Part shown: in pieces, positions 1 through 12,119 of the stretch
Layout: each line of letters opens with the position of its first letter
Numbering within the stretch: position 1 is the first letter of the stretch
DNA from: Strix aluco
Taxonomy: Eukaryota; Chordata; Aves; Strigiformes; Strigidae
Direction: 5' to 3'
Length of the DNA stretch: 64,000 nucleotides
NCBI RefSeq assembly: GCF_031877795.1
Contig: NC_133932.1
Location: 137,318,841-137,382,840 of the forward strand
Program-made: the position numbers and the translations under genes
The notes under the pieces: generated by a model
What the model was told of the DNA's origin: nothing
Database searches by the model: none
The model's input: the letters and a program-made list of their open reading frames with translations, nothing else

Positions 1-1519
<1,519 letters not shown>

Positions 1520-1564
1520 TGAGGGGCGAAAATGTTCACAAAGCCCTTCCCGGCTGTGCCCCCT

Positions 1565-1862
1565 CCCAGCCCCTGCCTGCTGGTGGGAGGGCTCAGCCCC
1601 CCCACCCTGCCCCCCCAAAGCCCCTGCCTGCTGGTGGGAGGGCTCAGCTCCCCTGTCCTGCCCCCCCCAAAGCCCCTGCCTGCTGTCAGGAGGGCCTAGC
1701 CCCCCAATTCTGCTCCCCAGAGCGCCCCCCATCCTGCCCCCCACAACCCCCTTGTCCTGGCTCCCCTAGACCCTGCCTGTTGTCGGGAGGACTCAGCCCC
1801 ACCCCATCTTGCCCCCCCCCAGCCCCTGTCCACTGTTGGGAGGGCTCAGCCCCCCCATCCTG
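1565..1862. repeat. GC-rich minisatellite in RNF121 intron, about 5 units of about 50 bp
   Basis: The phrase CCCCTGCCTGCTGGTGGGAG with a following GGCTCAGCCCC recurs near 1571, 1621, 1673, 1769 and 1822. The first three copies are about 51 bp apart and the last two are more degenerate. The repeat lies wholly inside the last RNF121 intron (1303-2248), so it does not alter the protein. Confidence 0.8.
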
Positions 1863-2111
1863 CCTCCCGTCCCCCTCCCCACACCACAGGGGTGACTCGA
1901 GCCCCAGGTTTTACTTTCCCACCTCCGGCTGCCGGCGCAGGCAGGCGCTGGGTTTGCTCCCGTGCGGGACATGGGTGCCCCAGCCCCGAGGTGGGTCGTG
2001 TCGGTCCCACAGGAGGAGGAAGAGGAGGAGGCGAAGCCAGGCCCCCCCAAATCCCACAGGACACCTGGCTGCACCCCACACCCGCCACCTTGCTGAGATG
2101 CATTGAGTTGA

Positions 2112-2369
<258 letters not shown>

Positions 2370-4700
2370 GGGCAAGCGGCCACCAAGCCACGAGAGGACG
2401 CGTGCCCAGGGCGAGGGGACAGCGCCTGGCCGGGGGGACGTTGGCTTTTCTCCGTCACCTCTCAGGACCTCGGTCGTCCCCCGAGGACGCAGCGGCGACG
2501 GGGAGGACTCAACCCTGGGGCTCCTCCCGTTAGGGTTGGGGGAGTCCCTTTTTTTTCAAAGCGATTTATTTTAATGAGCATATTTAAAACTTTCTATTGC
2601 AGATGAAAAGAGACGCTTCTCCTGTTTCCCTCTGCAGCCCTTCACACGGCCCCCCCCACCCCGCGGGGGGTGTGAATTTTTGTCTGGGGGCTTGTTCTTC
2701 ATCTCCCCTTTCGTGGGGGGGCGAGGGCCGAGGCTCTACCTGCTCTGTCGCCGGCTCTCCGGAGCAGCCGTCGCTGCCCAAGCCAGGGGGGGGCTGGAGC
2801 CCAGCACCCCTAAAATGGGGACTTTTGGCTGCCAGGTCCCCTCCCTGGGGGAGGAACTGAGCCACTTGGCCTCGTGTCACCCTTTTGTACGCTCCCAGCT
2901 TTTCTGCGGCGCTTCCCGGGGGGTTCGGTGACGGTGACGGCAGCCCTAGAACGGGTTGCCCCAGGGCTCGGGGGACGCCTCGCCGGGGATTTTTTTGGCG
3001 CTGTAATAACGGGGACGACGGGGCAAAGGGCGCGGGCAGGCTTGGGCCGGCGTTTTCCTGCCCTGGACCCACCGTCCCTCTCAGCGAGGGGCCTTGAGCT
3101 CGGTTTTTAGCAGCAGGGTGGCTACAGCAGCGTGTGGGGTTCAAGGGCCTCAACCCCGGGGCCAGCTGGGATGTTTTGGGGGTCGCAGGGGGAGGGGGGT
3201 CAGGTTGCGCCATGTCCCCCGAGAGCGCCGGACTTCGGTGCGGGGTGGCAGGGGGCGCAGTGAGGGCACACGAGGCACCGTCACCCCCCCCCGTCCCCAC
3301 CCCGGTCCCGGTGCGTGGGGGGGTTGGGGAAGCGGCGACGGGGAGGGGGGGGCTCAGCTGTGGGGGCTGCGTCACCCAGGGAGGGGTTGGGGCGGGGGGA
3401 GACCCGGCGTGGCTGCACCACGTGCCCCGCCGAGTCCTTTTGGTTTTGTTTCGGGCGAACCCCCGTCACCAATGTTGTGCCAAACAGAGAAATAAGAGTC
3501 CTGGAAACGGAGACGTCGCCCGGGGGTTTTCTTGATCGTCTTTTCTGCTCCGGGATGAGGCCACCGCGGCTCCGGGAGGGCAGGGGGGGGGATGACACAC
3601 AGATGCCATGGGGGGGGTTGGGGACAAAGCCCTTGGCCACGTCTTTCACGTCGTGGCCCCCTGAGCTGGGCTGGGTTGAGCTTTCGTGGGGAGGGGGGAC
3701 GTGGCAGAGGGTGCTGGCAAGCAGCCTCAGGCCCCTCCTTGCCCACTGGACCCCTGGGCCAGCGCTGTGGTGGCCTCGGCATGGCGGGGGGGGGGGAAAG
3801 ACACACAGACATGTGGCACTTGTTGGGGTGGCGGGGAGGGAGGGCTCCGTGATAGCCCCTCTCCCAGCGCTTCTGGGAACTGGTACCAGCTGCTGGGAAT
3901 TTTGCCGGGATTTTAGGGGCTTTTTTCCAGGCGACGTGTTGGGCCGGTGCCGGCCCCGCTGGAGCTGCCAGGCCTGGGGGGGGGGTCCTCCGGTGGCCCC
4001 CCCGTGCCAGGGCCGTGCCCGCGCTGGCTCCTGCCCCGGGGCCCAGGGGTTCCCCCGGTTTTGCAGCCCGATTTCGGTGGGTTCTTTCTCCCTCCTGTGT
4101 TGCTGTCCCCCACCCCCCCCGCCCCGGGCTGCTTATGGGGGGGGCTCTGCCACGGGAAGGGGGGGGAGAGGGGCCAGGGCCTGGCCTGGGGGGCCCACAG
4201 CCCCTCTCTTGGGCTCCTGGCTCCACTCCCGTCATCGAACCCCCGGGGGTTTCTCTCTGTCCCCTGCAGTTGGGGGGCCGGGGTCCTGCCCAGCACCCAG
4301 GGCTCCCCCCACCCCGGGGGGGGGCTTCGCCCACCTCCTGCCACCCCCCCCCGCGCTCCCCCGGGGCTGGCCACGAAACGGGGGGTGCCACAGCGTGACC
4401 CCCCCTGCTGATGCGGTCTGGGCACGCTGCTGCCACCAGCCCCGGGGGACTGTCCCCAAAAAGCACCGGGCTCGGGCCCCCCCCCTCCCCATTTCTGCAT
4501 CCCTGGTGTGCCCGGGGGGACGGGGGGGGGGGCACAGACACGGGGGGACACTGGACACGTGCGGAGGGGGGGAGGTCAGGGAAAGGTGGGAGGGGGTACA
4601 CGGGGCCCGTAGACACGTTGGGGCTGGGGGGGGGTGTCCCGGTACCGGGGGCGGTCATGCCGCCGGGGGGGGCGGGGTTGGGGGGGGGGTGGGCAGGGCT
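2370..4700. other. RNF121 3' UTR and GC-rich intergenic DNA
   Basis: The RNF121 3' UTR must begin at 2370. I do not see a canonical AATAAA; weak A-rich candidates occur near 2570-2590 and 3490. The remainder is G-run and C-run rich, and such composition gives very long open frames on both strands by chance. No exon-like segment with a recognisable family was found. Confidence 0.5.
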
Positions 4701-4708
4701 ACTCCCGG

Positions 4709-4755
4709 TGAGTCACGGCGCGGCCCCCCCCGCCCCCTCAGGCCGCCCCATAAAA
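4709..4755 (+). promoter_or_regulatory. Candidate IL18BP core promoter
   Basis: A consensus AP-1 site TGAGTCA (4709-4715) lies upstream of a TATA-like ATAAAA (4750-4755). The first ATG of IL18BP is at 4785, so a start site about 30 bp past the TATA-like motif would leave a very short leader. Position relative to the gene is the main support. Confidence 0.4.
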
Positions 4756-4784
4756 CACGCCGCCTCCCCGGCAGCCGCTGTCCC

Positions 4785-6146
4785 ATGGCTGCGCTGCGAC
4801 CCCCCCGTACGGGCAGGCGGGGGGCGGGGGTGGTGGTGTGCTGTGTGCACCCGGGGAGGGGGCACCAGGCGGGATTTGGGGGACCCCAAGAGGGGGAACC
4901 AACCTTTGGGGGGGGGCGGGGGGGGGCTGTGATGGGGCTCTGCGGATGCTGGAGGGCAGTGGGGGGATGCTGGGGGGGGCTATGGGCAGCTCTGGGGATG
5001 CTGGGGGGGGGGGGGGCCGTCCCGGGCTCGGGGGAGCAGCCCCAGCGCTGAACCCCCATTATCTGCCCACAGGGCCCCCGGCCCCCCCTGCCCGGCTCCT
5101 CCTGCCCCTGCTCTGCTGGGCCCTGGCCTCCCGCTGCACCGGTAAGTGGGGGGGCTGCGGGGGGGGCTGCGGGGCGGGTGCCGGGAGCAACTCTTGTCTC
5201 TGTACAACCCCCCCCCCCCAGGGTGCCTGTGGGGGGGCTGGGGATGAACCATGGCCCCTCTGCAGGACCCTGCCCCCCACGTCCCACCCCCTCATCCCAG
5301 GGATTTGGGGTGTTTAGGGGTGACTTTGGCCCCCTCCCACCTCACCCTGCTCTGCCCCCCCAGGTGCCATGCCGCTGCAGCCCCCCCGCATCACCGCCCT
5401 GCAGAAGCCAACACAGCCCCCCCGCCCGGGTGAGTGACCCCCCCAGGGGGGTGTGTGTGTACAGCGGGGGGCCTGCGGTTAAGACACCCCCCAAGCCATG
5501 AGGACGCACGTGGGGTGCATCCTCCACCCGCAGCCGAGATTTTGGGATGATAATGCGGTGGGGGGGGCATTTCCCTTTGGTTGGCGGAGGGGGGGCTGTG
5601 CCTGTGGCAGCCTGACCCGGTGTGGGAGGGCACCGGGGCCCCTCAAAGCCCCCCCACCCTTGACCCCCCACGTCCCCTCTGGCTGTAGGTGAGAGCGTGA
5701 GGGTCTGGTGCGAGGCGGCGAGCGGCCTCCCCGAGCTGACGCTGCTCTACTGGCTGGGGAACGGCTCCTTCATCGAGAAGCTGCACCCCGATGGCGCCGT
5801 CTGCGAGGGGACGGTGCTGTGAGTATCGGGGTGCGGGGGGACCCAGCAGCAGCAGGGCTGCCCAGGGCTCTGGGGCTGGCAGGGACGCTGGGTCCCCTAG
5901 CCCCTGGGTGGGGGGGTGTCACGGAGCCGGGCGCTGATGGGTGCCCCCTCCCTCCCGGATCGCAGAGAGGAGCCGCGGGGTTCAGGGGTGACGTTGCGCC
6001 GTGACCTGCGCTTCAGCTCCTTCGGCGCCCGGCACCTCCACACCAATTTCACCTGCGTGGTGCTCAGCCCCCTCGGCGTCGACACCCGGGAGGTGCAGTG
6101 GCAGACCCCGACCCCCACCCCTGCCCAGAGCGGCGGACTGGGCTGA
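4785..6146 (+). CDS. IL18BP: Interleukin-18 binding protein, five coding exons, 155 aa
   Basis: IL18BP is a secreted single-Ig-domain decoy that binds and neutralises interleukin-18. Exons by splice sites and frame: 4785-4806, 5073-5141, 5364-5429, 5689-5818, 5966-6146. The first three introns are phase 1 and the fourth is phase 2, and all junctions keep one frame to a TGA at 6144. Exons 1-2 encode a leader whose core is ARLLLPLLCWALASRC. Exon 4 holds the family hallmark YWLGNGSFIEKL with its Ig Cys (VWCEAA) and Trp; exon 5 has the partner Cys in NFTCVV. NGS and NFT are N-glycosylation sequons. Position next to RNF121 matches mammals. The first exon is the least certain part because only seven residues precede its donor. 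Confidence 0.88.
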
Positions 6147-6392
6147 GACTGGGCAGCAACTCGTGACGGGTGAACACCTGCCCACCTGCTGCGGTGCGGG
6201 TCCCCGCGGGGACGTGATGCCTCCGTGGAGGCCCGTCTCCGTGCCCCGCCGTGCGTGGGGTCTGCGGGGCTCCTACCTCTGCTGGCCCCGCTGTGCATGG
6301 GGGTCTCGGTCCCCCGCTTTGACCCGAGCCGGGAGCGCTGCCCCGGCCAGCCCCGGGAGCTGCCCACAGCCAGCTGTGGGACCCCAGGGTTT

Positions 6393-6398
6393 ATTAAA
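6393..6398 (+). terminator. IL18BP polyadenylation signal (ATTAAA)
   Basis: ATTAAA lies about 250 bp after the IL18BP stop and is followed by a GT-rich stretch (cacctggtgtcacccgtgtc), the usual downstream element. The intervening 6147-6392 is 3' UTR. Confidence 0.7.
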
Positions 6399-6864
6399 GC
6401 TCATCGAGGCCACCTGGTGTCACCCGTGTCCTGGGGACGGGGGCGCCCGTGGGGGCAGGAGGCACCCAGGGGGTGAGGGGAGGGAGAGGAGGTGGCTCCG
6501 GTGCCTGCGGAGGGCATTATCTGTCCCTGACCCCCCCGCCACCCAGAGAGCCAGGGACAGGCCCGGGCACAGGGACCCCCGGGGAGCCGGGCCCATCACC
6601 TCCCCCTTTGCTCCCTCGGGTGCTGGGGGCGGGGACTGTGACCCCCCCCGGGGTTGCAGGCAGCCACGGGACAAACCCCGGGAGCAGTTTCCCTCCCTCC
6701 CCAGGGACCCCTCGAGCAGGATCCAGGGTGCCGGCATCGCTCTGCGGGATGCTCTGGATGGGGGGGGGGCTGGAGAAGACCCCAGGTACAGCCCCCCCCA
6801 CGTGCTGCCCCCAGCCCAGGCAACCGCAGGAACCCCTCGGGACACCCCGCACCCACAATAAGTC

Positions 6865-6870
6865 TTTATT
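6865..6870 (-). terminator. Polyadenylation signal of the ADP-ribosyltransferase gene (AATAAA on minus)
   Basis: TTTATT on the plus strand is AATAAA on the minus strand, about 255 bp beyond the stop codon at 7126. The IL18BP and ART genes converge here, leaving about 470 bp (6399-6864) in which I see no gene. Confidence 0.75.
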
Positions 6871-7125
6871 CCTTTGGGGACCAGCGAAAAGCTGGGCAGG
6901 GACACCCCCAAATCAGCCCTGCCACTGCGTGTCCCCCCCCTGCGTCCCCATCGGCACCAAGCCCCATTCCCGATTCTGCTGAAGGCCTCATCCGGGCTCT
7001 GCGGGTCCCCGTGGGGACACACCGTCCCCGTGTCCCCAGCCCCCCCATCCCGCTGCTGTCGCCGTCAAGCCAGTGGGTCCCGGTCGCGACCCCGTTTCCT
7101 CACTGTGGTTCGGTGGCCTCGTGGC

Positions 7126-8590
7126 TCATGGGCGACTGGCCACTGCCAGGGCCGTGGCTGCCAGGAGGAGCCCCCTGAATCGCGGGGGGTCTCTGAGGAC
7201 GCTCCTGCCTGGGGGTGTCACAGAGGGGGAGTCAGGGGCAGCCGGGGGTGGGGGGGGTCTGGCCGGGGGCTGCCCGCCCCGGCTGCAGCAGGTCTCTGGG
7301 CTCACCTGCGCTGAAGACGCACGCCCGGCTCTGGCATCTCTTCTCTGCCGAAACAACCAACCGTCTGCACGGGCCCCGCGCTGCTCCTCCCCGTGCCGTG
7401 CCGTGTTGTACCACGCCATGCTGTGCTGTCCTGCGCCGTCCTCCTCATGCCATGCTGCGCTGTGCCACGCCGTGCCGTGCCGTGCCACGTTACGCCCTGA
7501 CATGCCGTGTCATATCACGCCATGCTGTGTTGCACCATGCCATGCCATTCAGTGCCGTGCCGTGCTGCACCGTGCCGTGCCATGCCGTGCCGTGCCGTGC
7601 CGTGCCGTGCCATGCCACACTTCACTGCCAATCGCCCCCACTGCAAACCCCGGGGCAGAGCAGCCGGGAGACGTGCAAGGACGCACGCCCGAAGGCAAAC
7701 TCCCCCCGTCCCCCTCCCCACGAGCAAGACCCCCCTTTCCCGGCAGAGCTGGTGGGAAGGGGCCACCCCCCCGTCCCCCCCCACCCCGCAGCGGGGGCGT
7801 CACCTTTCACCAGCTCGCAGTTGTAGGTGCTGCGCGCGTCCTGGGAGCGGAGCTGGATGAGGGCTCTGTTCCCATCGCGGGCGACGTCGGTGACCTCGAA
7901 GCTCTCGAAGGGCGGGATGAGGACCTCCTCCTCCCCGGGGAAGGAGGAGAAGTTGCTGATGCGGGCGCCGTAGCAGGTCTCCACCAAGAAGATGGTGTCC
8001 TGGCCAAAGAGCTGGCTGGTCTTGTTCTGGAGGGAGGTGGAGGTGAAGTGGCCGAAGCGGACGGACTGGTGCTGCTGGGCGCTGAAGCGGATGCCCTGGA
8101 CGCCCCGGTAGACGCGGTGGCAGCGGCGGGGCTGGGCGTCGCGCAGGACACGCAGGGCCTCGGTCAGGAGGAAATGCAGCGTCTTGAAGCAGAAGGCGCC
8201 CAGATATTTCTCACGGGAGCGCCCGGCCTCGCGCACGGCCGCGTTGAACTCCCGGTACAGGGGTTCCTGCAGCGTGTATGCCAGGAGGGCGACCGCGTGC
8301 TCCGGCCGCAGCGCCGGCGGCTGGGGGATGTGGCCCTGCCGGTTCCGCCATTCGGCGGCGGCGAGGGTCCAGGCCTCGGCGTAGACCCTGTTGCAGGTGA
8401 ACTCAGTGCGGTTGAGCTCCTCCAGCTCCTCCTCCATCATGCGGCCACAGCCCCGGTACTGGTCGTCGAAGGAGTTGGGGGCCATGTCCAGTGCCACCTC
8501 CTGGAGGGGGTCAAGGTCTCGCCGGCGCGGGGGGCTGCTGGTGGCAAGGGTCCCGGCCAGCAGCACCAAACCCAGCGCCAGATGCCCCAT
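7126..8590 (-). CDS. Arginine-specific ecto-ADP-ribosyltransferase, three coding exons, 302 aa, probable GPI anchor
   Basis: It transfers ADP-ribose from NAD+ to arginines of extracellular or surface proteins. Exons on minus: 8590-7804, 7344-7306, 7208-7126, both introns phase 1 with GT/AG ends and one frame throughout. A signal peptide core (LALGLVLLAGTLA) starts at residue 4. The R-S-E triad is visible: R162 in YRGVQG, S184 in FTSTSLQ, and the arginine-type ExE at 220-222 (EEEVLIPP). The last exon ends in a hydrophobic tail (GLLLAATALAVA, then SRP), as expected for a GPI signal. The start ATG at 8590 was chosen because the signal peptide begins there; the frame continues upstream only as unspliced leader. 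It is most like the vertebrate ART1/ART5/avian ART group; the exact orthologue is not decided, so no symbol is given. Confidence 0.88.
7384..7616. repeat. Pentanucleotide (GCCGT)n-like microsatellite in ART intron
   Basis: GCCGT, GCCAT and related pentamers repeat across about 230 bp, purest near 7555-7610. The tract lies in the intron between ART exons 1 and 2 (7345-7803). Confidence 0.85.
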
Positions 8591-8830
8591 GATGGGCAGA
8601 GCCACCCCGGGGGAAGCCCCCGTCTGCCGCGGGGCCGGGAAGCGCTGGATCCTCCGCAAGTGGAGGTGGGGGAGCGAGAGCAGGGGCGGTGTGGGAAGTG
8701 GGGAGCAGGCTGTGGAGAGAGCAGGGCAGGCTGGGAGAAAGCACCCCCAGTTGTATCCCCAGCCAGGGGACCCTCCCAGCACCGCCGAGAGCCCGACCCT
8801 GTTACCGGAGACCCAGCTAGAAGCGTTACC

Positions 8831-8922
8831 TGCTCCCCACGGCAGGTGTGGGGCTGGGGTGCTGCTCCCCAGCTTCCACCGTCAGCAGGGGAGGTGAGAA
8901 GCAGCCGCTCTTTCTTTTTATA
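8831..8922 (-). promoter_or_regulatory. ART promoter TATA box and noncoding first exon
   Basis: On the minus strand TATAAAAA occurs at 8922-8915. A good donor (gagcag|gtaacg) lies at 8831/8830, so a short noncoding exon would run from about 8890 to 8831. An acceptor ending ggcag near 8626 would then lead into the exon with the ATG at 8590. Confidence 0.5.
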
Positions 8923-8996
8923 GCAGCCCCGGCCGGGATCGCTTGGGCCCAGATCCAGCCCCCACCTCCATCCTCCCGGTTATTTTTATCGTCCCC

Positions 8997-10089
8997 TGTC
9001 GTGGTTTGAGCCCAGAGGGCAACTGAGCCCCACGCAGCCGCTCACTCCCCCCCTTCCCCCCCGCAGTGCTGGGAAGGAGAAAATGAAACCAAAGGCTCAG
9101 GAATGGAGATAAGGACAGGGAGGGGTGACTCGCTGTAACGGTTTAGCCCCTGCTGGGGTCTGAGACCACGCGGCCGCTGCCCCTCCCCCACAAAGGAAGT
9201 GAAATATAAAGCCCTGATCTGAGATAAGGACAGGTTTAATACGACAGTGCAACAGCAACACAACAAACAACAACAATAACAATAAAAGTAACACTGATAA
9301 CAATGAACAGAGCAAGATATCTGCCAATACAGCAGTGAGAGGATCGGTTGTACAAAACCACGCGCCCCGCGCTCCCGCGCCAGGATGTGACGTCCACATG
9401 GTATCTGAATAACCCGGCTAGAGCTCCCCCCCACTGCTGGGGAAACTTAACCCTATCCTGGCTAAACCAGGACACTCACCCATTACTGTTATGTTTGGGG
9501 AAGGAAAAACCCCTCTGCTTTAATTCAAACACAAAACCAACACTTCACAGTCAGACTGGGACAGTGAGAAGCGATACCCTATCTTAAAACACCTCCCCCC
9601 ACCCCTCCCTTCTTCCCGGGCTCAGTTTTGATCCCCAAATCTCCACCTCCTCCCCCAGCAGGGCAAGGACAGGGGATGGGGGGGTGCAGTCAGTCACCAC
9701 TTCTTCCCCCAAGGTGGGGGGGAAACAGTGAGAACTGCAGAACCCCCCCACCCCCCCCGCTCCACAGCCACTACATGTCCTGTCCCTCTCACGGCAGACA
9801 GTTCCCCCCCCCTCCAGGACACCTCCCGCCCTTCCTCCTGCTCCTTCCTCCCACTGACCTGGGTGTTCCCAGAGGTGTCTTCCTCATAACTCCGTCTCAA
9901 AGCCCCCCAACCCCCTCCCACGTTCCCCTTCTTAAATTCGTTATCGCAGCGGTGCAGCCACCGACACTAATTGGCCCAGCCTTGGCCAGAGCCGGGTCCG
10001 ACCTGGAGCCGGGGGAGTTTGAAGAAGCTTCAGCCACTGCAGTAGCCCCTGCCCTGCTACCAAAACCCCCTCCACACCCACAAACCCAA
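8997..10089. mobile_element. Old ERV LTR (split by a second LTR)
   Basis: It begins TGTCGTGGTTTGAGCCC and ends near CTACCAAAACCCCC before a poly-C run (10090-10110). The segments resemble an LTR family I recall as very common in neoavian genomes, including the stretch CTTAAATTCGTTATCGCAG near 9930. It is interrupted at 9134-9474. Family identity is from recognition and needs a repeat-library search. No coding remains. Confidence 0.65.
9134..9474. mobile_element. Nested 341-bp solo LTR with 5-bp target duplication
   Basis: The segment starts TGTAACGGTTTAG and ends AACCAGGACA, the TG...CA ends of an LTR. It is flanked by CTCGC (9129-9133) and CTCAC (9475-9479), a 5-bp duplication with one mismatch. 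Removing it restores continuity of the surrounding old LTR. Confidence 0.6.
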
Positions 10090-10351
10090 CCCCCCCCCCC
10101 CCCCCCCCCCGAAGAGGAAACCCCCGGGGGATAAATTGCAGGGTGCAAGATCCCGCCAGGGGCTCGGCCCTTTCCTGCAGGACCTGACGCCAGATCCGGC
10201 CCCGCTGAGCTGGCACTGACCCCCGCCCTGCAGAGCTGGCACTGACCCCCCACCCCACCGCCGTCACGCTGCTGAGGACAGGGCAGGTTGTGGCATGGGT
10301 GGTGCTGGCGGGGGGCATCCCCGTGGGGCCGGGCCCCACCTGCAGCACCCA

Positions 10352-10954
10352 GGCTCTGGAGGGGTCAGGAGGCAGGGTGCAGGCAGGCACAGTCCCTGCC
10401 TGCTCTGGCAGGAGCAGCTCTGGGCCAAGAAAACGTCTGGGGACAAGATCAGAAGGAAGAACGTGGCAGCAGACGAAGTGGGGCTGCGCCCGGCTCTGGC
10501 AGTGTCTCAAGGCCTGCTGGCAATGGTGCTTACAGTCCTGCTGCTGCTATTGCTTCCCCAAGCCCCCAAGGTGACAGCACTGGTCCCAGAGGAGCAACGG
10601 GCACCCCGGAGACAGCAGACGGGGGTGTAAGGCTGGGAAACTCCCTGATATCGTAAAAAATTAAATGATCTTTTCTCCATCCCTGGTGCCGTGGTTCTTC
10701 CACCCAGCCCTTGATGCGCCTTCTCCCCCGTCCCTTTGCCAAACCTCCCCTTTGGGTCCCTTGCTGACCCCGCCCTCCTCTGCCGGGTCTCCCCCAGGTC
10801 CTGGCTCCGAGCTCCCCCGGGCTTTGTCACCTCCGTCCGGCCCTGCGTCCGTAAGCACCACGACGGGGACGTTTTCTTGGCCCAGAGCTGCTCCTGCCAG
10901 AGCAGGCAGGGACTGTGCCTGCCTTCACCCTGCCTCCTGACCCCCTCCAGAGCC
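10352..10954. repeat. Inverted repeat, arms about 86 bp (10352-10437 and 10868-10954)
   Basis: The left arm is close to the reverse complement of the right arm; both contain the block reading CCTGCCTGCTCTGGCAGGAG on one strand. The arms are about 430 bp apart. The right arm belongs to the 3' flank of the array unit, so the left arm is an inverted partial copy. Confidence 0.8.
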
Positions 10955-11311
10955 CAGGGGCTGCGGGGCACCAACTGCAGTAACAGGGTGATTGGACAGG
11001 TCAGCTCATTGGCTCTTTTCACTGAAAATCCAATCCCCTGAAGGCGCACAGCTGACTTCTCCATCCTCCTGCATTACCCACCAAGGGCACCCGGGCCCTG
11101 GGACAAAAGCAATCCCACGCATGGCTTTACCTTTCCCGATGCACGAATAACCCAGACTGTCTGCCCCAGCACAGCTTTAACGCCCACTGCGGGGACTTTA
11201 TCCCCATCTACAGTACGTCGGGGGGTTGGTGGAGCGGGGCCACCCTGCTTGGCAGATCCTCTGCCATTGACTCACCAGGGGGCTTTTGCTAAATGCACCT
11301 CCCAGGGTTTG
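10436..11311 (+). pseudogene. Decayed 3' fragment of the array gene and its 3' flank
   Basis: From 10436 the sequence follows the end of exon 3 of the array gene (ctggcagtgtctcaaggcct, then the Cys-cluster codons), its polyA region and its downstream spacer up to gtttgttcccag. Extra bases near 10470-10490 shift the frame before the Cys cluster, so this piece cannot make the normal C-terminus. Exons 1 and 2 and most of exon 3 are absent. Unlike the intact units it lacks the AT-rich insert after gttcccag. Confidence 0.85.
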
Positions 11312-12023
11312 TTCCCAGGGTTTGATGCCCAGGTTGTGATCCAAGGCCTAGTTCTGGTTTTTGGTTAGGAACTTGGAGGAATAGATGACTTTGGCATCCT
11401 GCCTGGCCACGGGGATCCCTATGGACGATCCAGACTTGGATGACAACGTGGTGGAGAATGAATCTTGTGCAATTGGCAGCGTTCAGAAGAATGTGAAAGT
11501 GGCAAGAGACTTGAGGGGACAGTTGCTATATTAAGCATTAATTGGTTACCTGGATATGTTTGAATTGTCCTTGTTAGAAGGGTTAATCAGCTGCCTTGAA
11601 TTTTGATTGTAATACATTGTATGGTTGGGGGTTTTTTAAGATTTGATTGTGTAACAATCTAGGGTTGACAATCCACAACGAGCATAGACACTCACTGGGA
11701 CCGCACTCCCTTTTAACCTTGGAGGCAAGAGGTGACTGCACCACCACTTCAAGGAAACCAGCCAAATCACGGCTGTGGTCATGGGGTGGATTGTGTGGAA
11801 GGTGCCCCCCCCCCCTGCCCCCCGCCCCAATGAAAATCGGGTTTCTTGGCTGCTGAAGCGGAGCACCTCCTGACTGCCTTTGCTCTCGGGGCTTCCCGGC
11901 CGTTGGGGCCTTTGGCCAATGGAGCCGCTACAGAGCACAGATCAGATTGGGCCTGGGTGTCAACAGAGTCCCCTGGAGTGGCCATTTTAAGATCGTGCCC
12001 TCAGGCAGCCATTTTGAGGAGGG
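11312..12023. other. Unassigned spacer
   Basis: No recognised gene. A 49-codon open frame runs 11385-11534 but matches nothing I know. Two GCCATTTT motifs (near 11980 and 12008) resemble YY1 sites. The sequence is not similar by eye to the array unit. Confidence 0.4.
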
Positions 12024-12119
12024 GGGGGGTGTGGGGGGGGCTGTGGTGTGGGTCCACGAGCTGCTCCCGTCTCACCCAGCTATTGCGTCCTGCAGAGGAT
12101 GAGGAAGAAGGTGAAACGT
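12024..12119 (+). pseudogene. Fragment of array gene: end of intron 1 and start of exon 2
   Basis: The run gtctcacccagct...tcctgcag, then aggatgaggaagaaggtgaaacgtt, parallels the intron 1 acceptor and first codons of exon 2 in the intact units. It stops where a minus-strand LTR begins at 12120. The matching 3' part of an edge copy resumes at 19403, on the far side of the retroviral insertions. Confidence 0.8.

Noticed and set aside
3315-5051. 578-codon plus-strand and 428-codon minus-strand open frames in 3.3-5.0 kb
   Set aside because: Low-complexity Gly/Pro/Arg-rich translations from G- and C-runs, overlapping on both strands, with no family features; part overlaps IL18BP exon 1.
7073-8923. 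616-codon plus-strand open frame
   Set aside because: Antisense shadow of the ADP-ribosyltransferase exons, whose minus-strand frame carries the catalytic motifs.
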